Shown here piece by piece: positions 18,217 to 26,862 of a stretch of DNA of 64,000 bases. Below the pieces are notes generated by a model. The model did no database searches, was not told where the DNA came from, and worked only from the letters and a program-made list of their open reading frames with translations. The stretch is from Gracilimonas sp040882225 (lineage in GTDB: Bacteria; Bacteroidota; Rhodothermia; Balneolales; Balneolaceae), in assembly GCA_040882225.1 (NCBI GenBank), contig JBBEBR010000006.1, positions 124,001-188,000 of the forward strand. Reading direction: 5' to 3'. Made by a program: the position numbers and the translations under genes. Numbering within the stretch: position 1 is the first letter of the stretch; each line of letters begins with the position of its first letter.

Positions 18217-18603
18217 TTTACAGTAAATCTGTTGAAATTATAATAACACCTGTTTCGATACAGCTACCCTTTTTCTGCTTATTACCTGAACCATTTCTCT
18301 AATTTTATTACATCGAACAGGTTTAAAGTATTTCTTTTTTATGAGAAGATAAGCCTATGCCCTTCTTTTATTTTTGATGCTTTTCCTTATGCTTTTTTAT
18401 GCCAATCAGCCTAAAATAACACTCTGCGCAGTTGGTGCATTCCATGAGCATTTGTCTAACGAACGGGCAATCCGGGAGATGGATAAGACACATCTGCGAG
18501 AAAGTGTGATTCCATCATCACATAAAATTCATTCGTTGCTTAGCGGCCTAATTCTCCCTATTTTAGCAATCTTTAAATTTTCACAAAAGTTGGTGGATTT
18601 CCA
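18217..18603. other. Divergent intergenic region before rpmI
   Basis: This gap serves the kinase (leftwards) and rpmI (rightwards). TATTTTTG at 18369-18376 fits the -7 consensus on the plus strand and may start rpmI-rplT-pheST transcription, which is now separated from thrS-infC, but no matching -33 is evident. A frame of 80 codons from 18374 overlaps rpmI and looks non-coding. No further features are seen. Confidence 0.4.
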
Positions 18604-18804
18604 ATGCCAAAAATGAAAAGTAATGGTGGTGCTAAAAAACGTTTCAGAGTTACCGGATCCGGTAAAATCAAGCGTAAGAAAGCATTCAAACGCCATATCT
18701 TAACCAAAAAAGACAGTAAAACTAAGAGACAGTTAGGGCAATCTACTTTGGTAGACAAAGCAGATGTGCCTTCAGTAAAAAAACTGATCCCTTATAAATT
18801 TTAA
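18604..18804 (+). CDS. rpmI: Ribosomal protein bL35
   Basis: 66 residues, full length. MPKMKSNGGAKKRFRVTGSG is the family signature; KAFKRHILTKK and LIPYKF at the end are also typical. It belongs to the large ribosomal subunit. It is 17 bases before rplT and normally directly follows infC, from which it is here separated by the kinase gene. Confidence 0.98.
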   Translation: MPKMKSNGGAKKRFRVTGSGKIKRKKAFKRHILTKKDSKTKRQLGQSTLVDKADVPSVKKLIPYKF

Positions 18805-18821
18805 TCTAAAAATCAGACAAA

Positions 18822-19169
18822 ATGCCACGTTCAACGAACCTTGTGGCTTCCCGTCACCGTCGCAAAAAGATTTTAAATCAAGCGAAAGGTTACTGGGGCA
18901 AGCGTAAAAACGTTTACACTATTGCAAAAAATGCGGTTGAAAAAGGTCTTCAGTACCAATACCGCGATCGCAAAAACCGTAAACGTAATTTCCGTCGATT
19001 ATGGATCATCCGTATAAATGCGGCTGCAAGATTAAACGGTACAACCTATTCAAAACTCATTAGCGAAATGAAGAAAAAGGATATGGAATTGAACCGGAAA
19101 GTACTTGCAGACTTAGCTGTACATGATGCCGATACGTTTGCTGCTATTGTTAAGGAAGCCACTGCTTAA
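18822..19169 (+). CDS. rplT: Ribosomal protein bL20
   Basis: 115 residues. RKKILNQAKGYWGKRKNVYT and RDRKNRKRNFRRLWI are the rRNA-binding N-terminal extension, and the C-terminal globular part carries AARLNGTTYSKLI. It is an early assembly protein of the 50S subunit. In other bacteria L20 represses the rpmI-rplT message; I did not identify such a leader structure here. Confidence 0.98.
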   Translation: MPRSTNLVASRHRRKKILNQAKGYWGKRKNVYTIAKNAVEKGLQYQYRDRKNRKRNFRRLWIIRINAAARLNGTTYSKLISEMKKKDMELNRKVLADLAVHDADTFAAIVKEATA

Positions 19170-19189
19170 TTGCATACATTAAACATTAT

Positions 19190-19234
19190 AAACCGGTAGA
19201 TCTTTTTGAATAAGGGGTTTACCGGTTTTTTTAT
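19190..19234 (+). terminator. Terminator or attenuator between rplT and pheS
   Basis: AAACCGGTA (19190-19198) pairs perfectly with TACCGGTTT (19220-19228), followed by a T-rich run. It should reduce read-through from the ribosomal genes into pheST. Confidence 0.75.
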
Positions 19235-19269
19235 TTTGGCCATTAAATTTAATCCCATAAACCTGTTTC

Positions 19270-20277
19270 ATGCTCGATGAAATAAAAAAACTGCAACAGG
19301 AAATCATCAAATCTCCTGTTACGAACAGTGAAGAAATAGAAGAATTCCGGCTTCAGTATCTTTCCCGAAATGGAAAAGTTCAAACCATGTTTAAACAGAT
19401 GGGCAGCGTTCCCAAAGAAGAACGAGCAGCCGTCGGTAAAGCAATGAATGAAACAAAGATTCTTGCAGAATCCATCTTTGAGGAAGCTAAGAACACAAGT
19501 GGCAAAACGGACACTAAGGTTCGGCGAGCTGAAGATGATATCACACTTCCCCCTCCTTCTTATCCACTGGGATCTCTGCATCCCCTAACACAAACCCTCG
19601 AAGAAATGAAGTCGATCTTTTATCGGCTGGGGTTTACAATTTCAGATGGGCCGGAAATTGAAGACGACTTTCACAATTTCACAGCTCTAAATTTTCCGCC
19701 TAATCACCCCGCCAGAGACGAGCAGGATACTTTTTTCATCCGGAAAAGCAATGATCCGGATGTTCAGGATTTGGTGCTCAGAACCCATACATCCCCCGTT
19801 CAAATTCGGTTGATGGAAAATACAAAACCACCGATTCGAGCTATTATGCCGGGACGTGTTTACCGGAATGAGGCAGTTTCTCCTAAATCCTATTTCCTCT
19901 TTCACCAGGTAGAAGCACTTTATGTTGATGAAAATGTTAGCGTTGCCGATTTGAAGGAAACCTTGATCACTTTCATAAAGTTGATGTTTGGCAACGATGT
20001 AAAGTATCGCCTTCGCCCGGGGTTTTTCCCATTCACTGAACCCAGCCTCGAAATGGATATTTGGTGGGGATCTGAAAAAGACGGAAAATGGCTCGAAATT
20101 CTTGGTTCCGGAATGGTTGATCCCAATGTGTTTAAATCAGCCGGTGTTGACCCTGAAAAATATACCGGTTTTGCATGGGGAATGGGCGTAGAAAGAATAG
20201 CTATTTTACGCCACGAAATTGACGATATTCGCACTTTTTATGAAAATGATGTTCGTTTCCTCGAACAGTTTAATTGA
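19270..20277 (+). CDS. pheS: Phenylalanine-tRNA ligase alpha subunit
   Basis: 335 residues. An N-terminal coiled coil (residues 1-85) is followed by the class II core: HPLTQTLEEMKSIFYRLGF, DTFFI, LRTHTSPVQIRLM, PGRVYRNEAVSPKS, FPFTEPSLEMD and AWGMGVERIAIL. It makes the alpha2-beta2 synthetase with PheT, encoded 15 bases downstream. All standard motifs are present. Confidence 0.97.
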   Translation: MLDEIKKLQQEIIKSPVTNSEEIEEFRLQYLSRNGKVQTMFKQMGSVPKEERAAVGKAMNETKILAESIFEEAKNTSGKTDTKVRRAEDDITLPPPSYPLGSLHPLTQTLEEMKSIFYRLGFTISDGPEIEDDFHNFTALNFPPNHPARDEQDTFFIRKSNDPDVQDLVLRTHTSPVQIRLMENTKPPIRAIMPGRVYRNEAVSPKSYFLFHQVEALYVDENVSVADLKETLITFIKLMFGNDVKYRLRPGFFPFTEPSLEMDIWWGSEKDGKWLEILGSGMVDPNVFKSAGVDPEKYTGFAWGMGVERIAILRHEIDDIRTFYENDVRFLEQFN

Positions 20278-20292
20278 TTTTATATACTGATA

Positions 20293-22782
20293 ATGAAAGT
20301 ATCCTATAACTGGCTTAAAGAATTTATAAATCTTCAACTCACTCCTGAAGAAACTGCTGAAAAACTAACCTTGATTGGCCTTGAAGTTGAAGGAATCGAG
20401 GAATTCGGCAGTACACTTGAAGGCGTAATTGTGGGGGAAGTTCTTGCCGTTCGTTCTCACCCAAACGCTGACCGTCTTCAGGTTTGCGATGTTGATTTAG
20501 GAACAGAAAAAACACAAATAGTTTGCGGTGCAAAAAATGTAGCGGCTGGCCAAAAAGTTCCCGTTGCTACGGTAGGCTCTACCCTTCCCCTTAAATTAGA
20601 TGAAGGTAGTTTCCTTACGATTAAGAAAGCAAAATTACGGGGTGAAGTTTCTGAAGGCATGATCTGTGCAGAAGACGAACTTGGCCTTGGCACCGGCCAC
20701 GACGGCATCATGGTTTTGGATGAAAAATTAAAAACCGGCACTCCTATAAGTGAAGTTTTCGAGCTGTATCAGGACACAATTATTGATATTGCCATCACCC
20801 CAAACAGACCCGACGCAACTTGCCACTTAGGCGTTGCCCGAGATTTAGCCGGCGCTTTGAATCTGGAGTTAAAGAAGCCCTGGACACCCCAGATTCTGCA
20901 GCTGAACGCTACAGAATCATCCCCTCTGAAAGAGGGGAATACTAATTCCCCTTCTGGAAAGAAGGGGTGGCAGCCAAAGGCTGACGGGGTAGTCGATTCA
21001 GAAGTTAAAATCTCTATCGAAAATGTGAATAAATGCCACCGCTATGTGGGTTTGATGGTCAAAAATGTGGCAATCAAGGAATCTCCAAACTGGCTGAGAA
21101 ATAAATTAAAAGCTATCGGTGTGCGGCCTGTAAATAATGTGGTGGATGTCACTAATTATGTGATGTACGAATTGGGGCAGCCGCTGCACGCTTTTGATTA
21201 TGAAAACATCAGAGGCAAAGAGATTGTAGTTCGGGATTTTGACACAGTAGTTGAGTTTGAAACTCTTGATCACACCAAAAGAAAATGTTCACCTGGAACA
21301 CTTTTTATTTGTGATGGTGAAGGTCCTGTTGCAATTGCCGGAGTTATGGGAGGATTACATTCTGAAGTAAGTGAGTCTACAAAAGATATTTTAATTGAAA
21401 GCGCTTATTTCGATCCCGGTTCTGTTCGTAGAACAGCTAAAGAACAAACACTGCAAACCGATGCCTCTTACCGTTTCGAGCGCGGAATAGATCCTAACAT
21501 CCAGCTAATTGCCGCTAAACGCGCGGCACAGTTAATAGCAGAAGTTGCCGGTGGGAAAATTGGAACTGCTATCGATATTCATCCTAATAAAACAGAGACT
21601 CACCAACTCACCTTAAGAATGAGCTATCTGAATCGTTTACTCGGAACGGATTTCGATGTTGAAGAAACAGTTTCCATTTTAGATGGACTTGAACTAAAAG
21701 TCATCGAGAAAGCTAAGGATTCGGTTACCTATGAAATTCCAACTTTTCGGCCTGACTTAGAACGTGAAGTAGATTTAATTGAAGAAGTGGGCAGATTGTA
21801 TGACTACAATAAAATCCCCTCTCCCACTCACGGAATTTTTATTTCTTCGGAACCTCTTACAGATTGGGAGCAGCTTAATTCCGAAATACGAAATATTGCG
21901 CTGCAACTTGGACTTCGTGAAATCTATTCTAATTCTTTGATCTCTGAAAAAGAAGCTCATCGTTTTGATAAGCCGGAAAGTATGATCACGGCATTAAATC
22001 CGCTCAATAAAGATATGAGTGTGTTACGCCCATCCCTTTTGCACGGATTTTTGAAGTCGGCCTCCTATAACTTTAACCGCCGGGCAAGATCGGTGCGTTT
22101 TTTCGAAACGGGGCATGTATTTCAGGCTTCTGAAAACGGTACTTATTTTGATGGAATTATCGAAGAAGTACATTTTCTAATGGGGATATCAGGATTGAAG
22201 CACGGTGAGCATTGGTCTGGCGAAGCAAAAGCTTATACAGCTTTTGACCTGAAGGCATTGTTGCATGGCTTTTTCACAAAACTAAACCTGCTGAAGCATC
22301 TTTCTTCTAAAAAGAGCGATGAATCTACCCTTGATTATTTCTGGAAGGAGCACAAAATTGGGTCTCTCTTCTCCGTGAATGAGGAGTTGAAAAAGGCATA
22401 CGAGATTGAACAGGAAACTTTCGCAGCCGAAATTTCCATTACAGCCATTTCAGAGATTTTGAAAGAAATTCCCGAACAAAAATTCAAAGCTGTTCCAAAA
22501 TTTCCCGCGTTCGAATTTGACTTTGCAGTGATTGTTGATCAGTCGATAACTGCTGGTGAAATGATGAAAGAGATTGAAAACAAAGCTGGAGATCAACTGG
22601 AAAGCATTGATATTTTTGATGTTTTTGAAGGTGAGTCTGTTGGTGAAGGGAAGAAAAGTATCGCCTTTAGATTAAATTTCATTGATCCTAACAAGACCTT
22701 GAATATCAAACAAGTAGAACCTATTATTCAACGAATAGTTAAATCGCTGGAAAAGGATTATTCCGCTAAATTAAGATCGTAG
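20293..22782 (+). CDS. pheT: Phenylalanine-tRNA ligase beta subunit with an in-frame repeat insertion
   Basis: 829 residues: the EMAP-like tRNA-binding domain (ADRLQVCDVDLG), B1/B5 domains (AITPNRPDATCHLG, VVDVTNYVMYELGQPLHAFD), B3/B4 editing and core parts, and the C-terminal anticodon-binding FDX-ACB domain. Between DLAGALNLELKKPW and VKISIENVNK lies an odd stretch at about 209-235 (PLKEGNTNSPSGKKGWQPKA) encoded by a double-hairpin repeat. It adds about 25 residues at a likely surface linker and keeps the frame. Confidence 0.96.
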   Translation: MKVSYNWLKEFINLQLTPEETAEKLTLIGLEVEGIEEFGSTLEGVIVGEVLAVRSHPNADRLQVCDVDLGTEKTQIVCGAKNVAAGQKVPVATVGSTLPLKLDEGSFLTIKKAKLRGEVSEGMICAEDELGLGTGHDGIMVLDEKLKTGTPISEVFELYQDTIIDIAITPNRPDATCHLGVARDLAGALNLELKKPWTPQILQLNATESSPLKEGNTNSPSGKKGWQPKADGVVDSEVKISIENVNKCHRYVGLMVKNVAIKESPNWLRNKLKAIGVRPVNNVVDVTNYVMYELGQPLHAFDYENIRGKEIVVRDFDTVVEFETLDHTKRKCSPGTLFICDGEGPVAIAGVMGGLHSEVSESTKDILIESAYFDPGSVRRTAKEQTLQTDASYRFERGIDPNIQLIAAKRAAQLIAEVAGGKIGTAIDIHPNKTETHQLTLRMSYLNRLLGTDFDVEETVSILDGLELKVIEKAKDSVTYEIPTFRPDLEREVDLIEEVGRLYDYNKIPSPTHGIFISSEPLTDWEQLNSEIRNIALQLGLREIYSNSLISEKEAHRFDKPESMITALNPLNKDMSVLRPSLLHGFLKSASYNFNRRARSVRFFETGHVFQASENGTYFDGIIEEVHFLMGISGLKHGEHWSGEAKAYTAFDLKALLHGFFTKLNLLKHLSSKKSDESTLDYFWKEHKIGSLFSVNEELKKAYEIEQETFAAEISITAISEILKEIPEQKFKAVPKFPAFEFDFAVIVDQSITAGEMMKEIENKAGDQLESIDIFDVFEGESVGEGKKSIAFRLNFIDPNKTLNIKQVEPIIQRIVKSLEKDYSAKLRS
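20918..20993. repeat. Palindromic repeat inserted in frame in pheT
   Basis: Two perfect hairpins in tandem: CCCCTCT-gaa-AGAGGGG (20921-20937) and CCCCTTC-tggaaa-GAAGGGG (20948-20967). They are followed by a tail ending TGACGGGGTAG. From memory this resembles dispersed intergenic repeats of FCB genomes, but here it is translated, like Rickettsia palindromic elements. Confidence 0.75.
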
Positions 22783-22791
22783 GTTTTAAGC

Positions 22792-23055
22792 ATGAATCAA
22801 CTTTCGCAACAGAGTGATCGGTTCAGGAAACTTTTAGATGAAGTAGGCGAAGAGGTTTCGTCTTTGAAACAAGAAATTCGGGAACTTCAACGAGAAAACG
22901 GCCGATTGAAAACAAAGCTGGAAGAAGAGCGCGATAAACAAACCGATATTTTTTCTGCGATCAGTGAATCAGAAAGGCTGGCTTTAAGACAACATGTTCA
23001 GGGATTAATCACTAAAATCGATCATCATATAGGTAACAATCATGAAATCGATTAA
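22792..23055 (+). CDS. Small coiled-coil protein upstream of zapA
   Basis: 87 residues. Residues about 15-60 are a heptad-rich coiled coil (EVSSLKQEIRELQRENGRLK) and the C-terminus is a short helical RQHVQGLITKIDHHIG. No catalytic motif is present. It starts 9 bases after pheT and overlaps zapA by 14 bases, so it is translationally coupled to it. I infer a division-related partner of ZapA, similar in character to ZapB, but no family name can be given from sequence alone. Confidence 0.7.
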   Translation: MNQLSQQSDRFRKLLDEVGEEVSSLKQEIRELQRENGRLKTKLEEERDKQTDIFSAISESERLALRQHVQGLITKIDHHIGNNHEID

Positions 23056-23335
23056 AGTTTCTATTCTTGGTAAACACTACCCTCTCAAAGTTGAAGATCA
23101 TGAAGAAGAGTCTATGATCCGAATTTGCAAGTTTGTTGATGATCGCTTCAAAACCTATCGCCAGCAACTGGTAAAACAGCCTGAGTCTACCGTTATGGTT
23201 CTTGCAGCTTTAAGTATTGCAGAAGAGCTTTTTGAAGCCCGCGCCTCTAAGAGCAACATGGAAGAAAGCGAAGAGGTGCTGATGGAGAGAGTTAACAGCA
23301 GCATTGAACGGTTGCTTTCAGAAATCAGAGAATAA
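23042..23335 (+). CDS. zapA: Cell division protein ZapA
   Basis: 97 residues. It starts KSIKVSILGKHYPLKVEDHEEE, the ZapA N-domain, with a long C-terminal helix (VMVLAALSIAEELFEARASK). ZapA bundles FtsZ filaments at midcell. The start overlaps the upstream coiled-coil gene. No 6S RNA was recognised downstream, although it follows zapA in many other bacteria. Confidence 0.88.
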   Translation: MKSIKVSILGKHYPLKVEDHEEESMIRICKFVDDRFKTYRQQLVKQPESTVMVLAALSIAEELFEARASKSNMEESEEVLMERVNSSIERLLSEIRE

Positions 23336-23346
23336 TAAGAATTTTT

Positions 23347-23362
23347 AAAGGAGTTTGATTTG
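23347..23362 (+). promoter_or_regulatory. Strong Shine-Dalgarno deciding a TTG start
   Basis: AAAGGAG at 23347-23353 precedes TTG at 23360 by 6 bases. Such a strong site is rare in this window and supports TTG as the ymdB start. Confidence 0.75.
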
Positions 23363-24169
23363 GCTGATACCATCAGCATTTTTTTTGTAGGAGATATTGT
23401 CGGAGATCCCGGACTTAGCTTAGTTGAAACCGTACTTCCCAGTCTTATTAATAAGTACAATGCGGATTTTGTGATCGCTAACGCGGAAAATTCTCATGAA
23501 GGTTTTGGAACTAACCGAACTATTGTCAAAAACCTGCTATCTCTTGGTGTGCATGTAGTAACCGGCGGAGATCATTCCTTCGATAAATGGAAGATTTTCG
23601 ATTATATGCGTGATAATGATCACATTCTTAGGCCTCTGAACTATCCAAAAGGAAATGCCGGATTGGGTTATGGTGTGTATGATATTCCGGGAACAGAGCT
23701 AAAGATCGGAGTTCTGAATCTACAAGGACGTACTTTTATGAAGGCCATTGATGACCCCTTTGCCGCCGCTGATTGGGCTATTTCCAACATTCAAAAACAA
23801 ACGAACATTATACTTGTGGATATGCATGCCGAGGCAACCGCTGAAAAAATAGCCCTGGCCTGGCATATTGATGGTAAAGCTTCGGTCATGGTTGGCACTC
23901 ACACTCATGTTCAAACAAATGATGCCCGTATATTACCTCAGGGGCTTGGATATTTAAGCGATGCCGGGATGACGGGTTCTTTCAATTCTGTTATTGGGAT
24001 GGATAAGAAAGTTGCCATCAAACGATTTACAACTGGTGTTCACCAAAAGTACCAAGCGGCTAATGGAGATAATCACCTTTGTGGCGTTTTAGCTAAAGTA
24101 GATGCCGAATCGGGAAAATGCGTACATATTGAACCGATTATTTACCCGGAATTAAATCACTCTGTTTAA
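23360..24169 (+). CDS. YmdB-family metallophosphoesterase
   Basis: 269 residues from a TTG start. FVGDIVGDPG, ANAENSHEGFG, GGDHSFDK, VDMHAEATAEKIA and VGTHTHVQTND give the two-metal site of the TIGR00282/YmdB family. Studied members hydrolyse 2',3'-cyclic nucleotides and affect RNA turnover and biofilm choice. It lies between zapA and a LolD-like ATPase, and no RNase Y gene is beside it. Confidence 0.9.
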   Translation: MADTISIFFVGDIVGDPGLSLVETVLPSLINKYNADFVIANAENSHEGFGTNRTIVKNLLSLGVHVVTGGDHSFDKWKIFDYMRDNDHILRPLNYPKGNAGLGYGVYDIPGTELKIGVLNLQGRTFMKAIDDPFAAADWAISNIQKQTNIILVDMHAEATAEKIALAWHIDGKASVMVGTHTHVQTNDARILPQGLGYLSDAGMTGSFNSVIGMDKKVAIKRFTTGVHQKYQAANGDNHLCGVLAKVDAESGKCVHIEPIIYPELNHSV

Positions 24170-24173
24170 CGAA

Positions 24174-24866
24174 ATGGCATCAAATAAAACTGTTCTTCAA
24201 GCCAGTAATTTATATAAGAGTTTTGCCGGCGGCCCAGACAAACCTGAAGTTAAAGTGCTTCAGGGAATGAATTTATCCATCGAAGAAGGCACCATTACTT
24301 CAATAATTGGATCCAGCGGAAGCGGTAAAAGCACGTTGCTGCATATTCTTGGAGGATTAGACCGCACCGACAGTGGCGATGTGTTCTGGAATGAGAAAAA
24401 TATATCTGCCTTAAATACTGATGAACTTGCCGATTTTCGAAATAAGTATATTGGCTTTGTATTTCAATTTCATCATTTGTTACCGGAATTTACCGCGCTC
24501 GAAAATGTTAGTATGCCGGCATTAATTGGTGGAGCTTCTGCAAAAGAGGCTAATGAAAGAGCTTTCGGATTATTAGCTCGTTTTGGTATCGAACAGCGAA
24601 GGAATCACCGGCCAACTCAACTTTCAGGTGGAGAGCAACAGCGGGTATCTATGGCACGCGCGCTCATGAATAATCCGCGAATTATTCTCGCCGATGAACC
24701 TACCGGAAATCTGGATGAAATAAATACCAATATCATTCTTGATCTTCTGCATGAACTTAGGGAAACAGAAGGCGTTTCCGTTTTATTGATTACACACGAG
24801 CAGGACATCGCTAAACGTTCAGATAAAATCTTTGAATTAAAAAACGGGGTTTTAGATACACTTTAG
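24174..24866 (+). CDS. LolD-like ABC transporter ATPase
   Basis: 230 residues. Walker A GSSGSGKST, the Q-loop FQFHHLLPEFTALENVSMP, signature LSGGEQQRVSMARAL and Walker B ILADEPTGNLD match the LolD/MacB group, which works with membrane partners to move lipoproteins or drugs. No permease gene is adjacent, so the partner must be elsewhere. It starts 4 bases after the ymdB stop. Confidence 0.88.
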   Translation: MASNKTVLQASNLYKSFAGGPDKPEVKVLQGMNLSIEEGTITSIIGSSGSGKSTLLHILGGLDRTDSGDVFWNEKNISALNTDELADFRNKYIGFVFQFHHLLPEFTALENVSMPALIGGASAKEANERAFGLLARFGIEQRRNHRPTQLSGGEQQRVSMARALMNNPRIILADEPTGNLDEINTNIILDLLHELRETEGVSVLLITHEQDIAKRSDKIFELKNGVLDTL

Positions 24867-24932
24867 TTTTTGGTAAGTCCGAAAACAGTGATATTTTCAA
24901 GCCTCAAAATCACACCCATATATTTACATACA

Positions 24933-25616
24933 ATGTCTAAAAGACTATCAAAAGAAGAATTAGAATCAGATCCGTTAATTGAGAATTATAATCGGGCAAC
25001 AAGTTATTTAAGAGAAAACAAACCAATGATTTTGTCCCTTGTAGTGGGTGCGATAGTCATTGTTGGCGCATTGGTTGGCTACAGTTTTTATTCCTCTGCC
25101 CAGGAAGCTGAAGCTCAGGAATTACTTGCTGTTGCAGAAACTTATTACTCGCAGGGAGATTATGAAAATGCTCTTAATGGAGATGAGTTTGAACTCACCT
25201 ACGGTTTCTCTCAAATCGCGAACGATTTTTCAGGCACCAACGCTGGAAATATTGCCAATTATTATGCTTCGGTTTCAAGCTTTAAACTTGGGAATAGTGA
25301 AGACGCCTTAATGTATATTAATCGTTTTGATGTTCCAGATGGTATACTTGGTGTTGGCCCAATTGCTTTTCATGCAAACTTGCTCCGGGTTAATGGAGAC
25401 CATCAAAAAGCCGCTGAAAAATATCTGGATGCTGCTAATTGGAGCGTCAATGCGACTACAACACCATTCAATCTGCTGAAATCAGCACGTGCTTATTATA
25501 ATGCGGAGGATTTTGATCGGGCTGATGAAATAGCTTCACAAATTATCAACGAATATCCTACCAGCGCTGAACTGGCTGAATCCCAGCGCCTGAAAGGCAT
25601 GATAGCTGTAAAGTAA
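24933..25616 (+). CDS. Membrane-anchored TPR protein
   Basis: 227 residues. An N-terminal cytoplasmic segment (MSKRLSKEELESDPLIENYN) is followed by one membrane helix at about 34-54 (LSLVVGAIVIVGALVGYSFY). The rest is helical TPR-like (AETYYSQGDYENAL, ARAYYNAEDFDRADEIASQI) and exposed outside the membrane. The architecture is YfgM-like. The open frame begins at 24870, but the ATG at 24933 starts the conserved part. A strong terminator follows. Confidence 0.85.
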   Translation: MSKRLSKEELESDPLIENYNRATSYLRENKPMILSLVVGAIVIVGALVGYSFYSSAQEAEAQELLAVAETYYSQGDYENALNGDEFELTYGFSQIANDFSGTNAGNIANYYASVSSFKLGNSEDALMYINRFDVPDGILGVGPIAFHANLLRVNGDHQKAAEKYLDAANWSVNATTTPFNLLKSARAYYNAEDFDRADEIASQIINEYPTSAELAESQRLKGMIAVK

Positions 25617-25620
25617 TTTT

Positions 25621-25650
25621 AAAAGGCTTCTTTTTAAGAGGCCTTTTTTA
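25621..25650 (+). terminator. Rho-independent terminator after the TPR gene
   Basis: AAAAGGCTTCTT (25621-25632) pairs with AAGAGGCCTTTT (25636-25647), 12 pairs with one G-T, a 3-base loop and a T run. Confidence 0.85.
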
Positions 25651-25692
25651 TTTCATGTCTAAGGGAGAATGAATAGTTCTTACCACGCTTTA

Positions 25693-25813
25693 TCACATAT
25701 CCGCCTATACTGACCGCCTACTTCATAATGGGCATGAGAAATCTGGCCAAGGAAGCTGTTTTTATCGTTTCCATTAATTCCTCGAAAAGATTGCCGTTAT
25801 TCCGAGCAACATT
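25693..25813 (-). pseudogene. Fragment of icmF 3' end (copy R1)
   Basis: On the minus strand this reads NVARNNGNLFEELMETIK, then, after a one-base loss, QISHALYEVGGQYRR, then another one-base loss and the TGA. It corresponds to the last about 39 codons of icmF (30342-33812) and ends exactly at that gene's stop codon. Two frameshifts make it non-functional. It differs from copy R2 by one base. Confidence 0.85.
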
Positions 25814-26006
25814 GCAGAGATGCTGATTTGACTGTGTTGCCCCTCAATGGATGTCAGAGACTTCCTGGCCTGTAACTTTCCAGCCTCCGTTTGCTCAAGA
25901 CAATAAGATCTAGGGATTTTTTTAAAAAAGAAAGCCAGGTGGTTCCAGAAAATTGTCTAATAAATTTAGGATCCACACGGCTAAAAAGATTTGATGGGTA
26001 AGCGAA

Positions 26007-26783
26007 TTATTGAACTTTAACCCATACTGCGGTATGAAGATTGTACACCCAATTCATATCATCGCCGTCTAATTCGACATCCCAGGAGTCGTTTCCTGAG
26101 TTAACGGATAATTCGGGTGGATTGTACTCATACTGCATTTCATAACTTTGAATTCCAAATGGGGTGCTTCTTTCTTGTTGGAAGGTATCTGAGTTTTCGG
26201 AAAAAATCACTTTCTCTGTCAAAGTTTGTACACCAGCTCCCGTTTGCAAACCGTAATTTTGGATGTAAGCTGAATATTCAGTTTCCCAAGTCCCTTCTAA
26301 ACCACTGCCGGAATCAGTTCGGGTAAATAATCTAGCCTGTGTGGCATTCAAATTCTGCCCTTCGATAGCTATAGAAGCATCAAAGTAAGGTGTTGTAACG
26401 TTTACTTCTGAGGGATTACAGGCAAACAACAGGTTATTAGCTTTAAGCTTTAAGAAGCCATCTTCAATGGTATACGTTCCTTTCACCACTTTCTCGATAT
26501 ACATATCATTGGCATACTCTTTATCACATACCTCAGAGGTCACCTCTTGCTCACCATCGACCGTTTGGATTACTCTGCTCTTGGCGCTAATAGTTGAGTC
26601 TATGAAGGTACCATCGGCATTGAAAGTTCTGATGGTATTTCTTTTCACATCCCACTGCCCTTCAACCTCGCTCATCAATGCGACATCTTCAGCATTTTTA
26701 TTTAGAGTATCAGAATTCGTTGTTGAACAACTTACACCAACTACTAAAAAAATTATAACCAGAATAGCATTTCTAAATTTCAT
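26007..26783 (-). CDS. Lipocalin-like lipoprotein, copy A
   Basis: 258 residues from the ATG at 26783. Signal peptide with lipobox VVGVSC (Cys19). Two similar beta-rich halves follow: GQWDVKRNTIRTFNADGTF ... GTYTIEDGFLKL, and GTWETEYSAYIQNYG ... WVKVQ. These resemble lipocalin-like lipoproteins of FCB bacteria, probably outer-membrane anchored; the ligand is unknown. The protein is identical to copy B except near residues 3-4 (KFRN versus KLTN). The duplication looks recent. Confidence 0.8.
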   Translation of the reverse strand: MKFRNAILVIIFLVVGVSCSTTNSDTLNKNAEDVALMSEVEGQWDVKRNTIRTFNADGTFIDSTISAKSRVIQTVDGEQEVTSEVCDKEYANDMYIEKVVKGTYTIEDGFLKLKANNLLFACNPSEVNVTTPYFDASIAIEGQNLNATQARLFTRTDSGSGLEGTWETEYSAYIQNYGLQTGAGVQTLTEKVIFSENSDTFQQERSTPFGIQSYEMQYEYNPPELSVNSGNDSWDVELDGDDMNWVYNLHTAVWVKVQ

Positions 26784-26862
26784 GAGTTTATGATTTATTT
26801 GAAAACCCTTGTTAAATAGTATTATAGTTAATTTCACCTCTACAATCAAAAAGTCTTTTGCT

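Larger units (their letters stand above)
25692..26862. repeat. Direct repeat copy A (lipoprotein unit, about 1.17 kb)
   Basis: Aligns without gaps to 27364-28534 (offset 1672). I count only about seven mismatches, mostly in the last 90 bases. The unit contains a broken icmF 3' end and a whole lipoprotein gene. The stretch from 25814 to 26006 inside it has no gene. Confidence 0.95.

Noticed and set aside
18374..18616. 80-codon plus-strand frame before rpmI
   Set aside because: It overlaps the certain rpmI start, has no family features and lies in a divergent regulatory gap.
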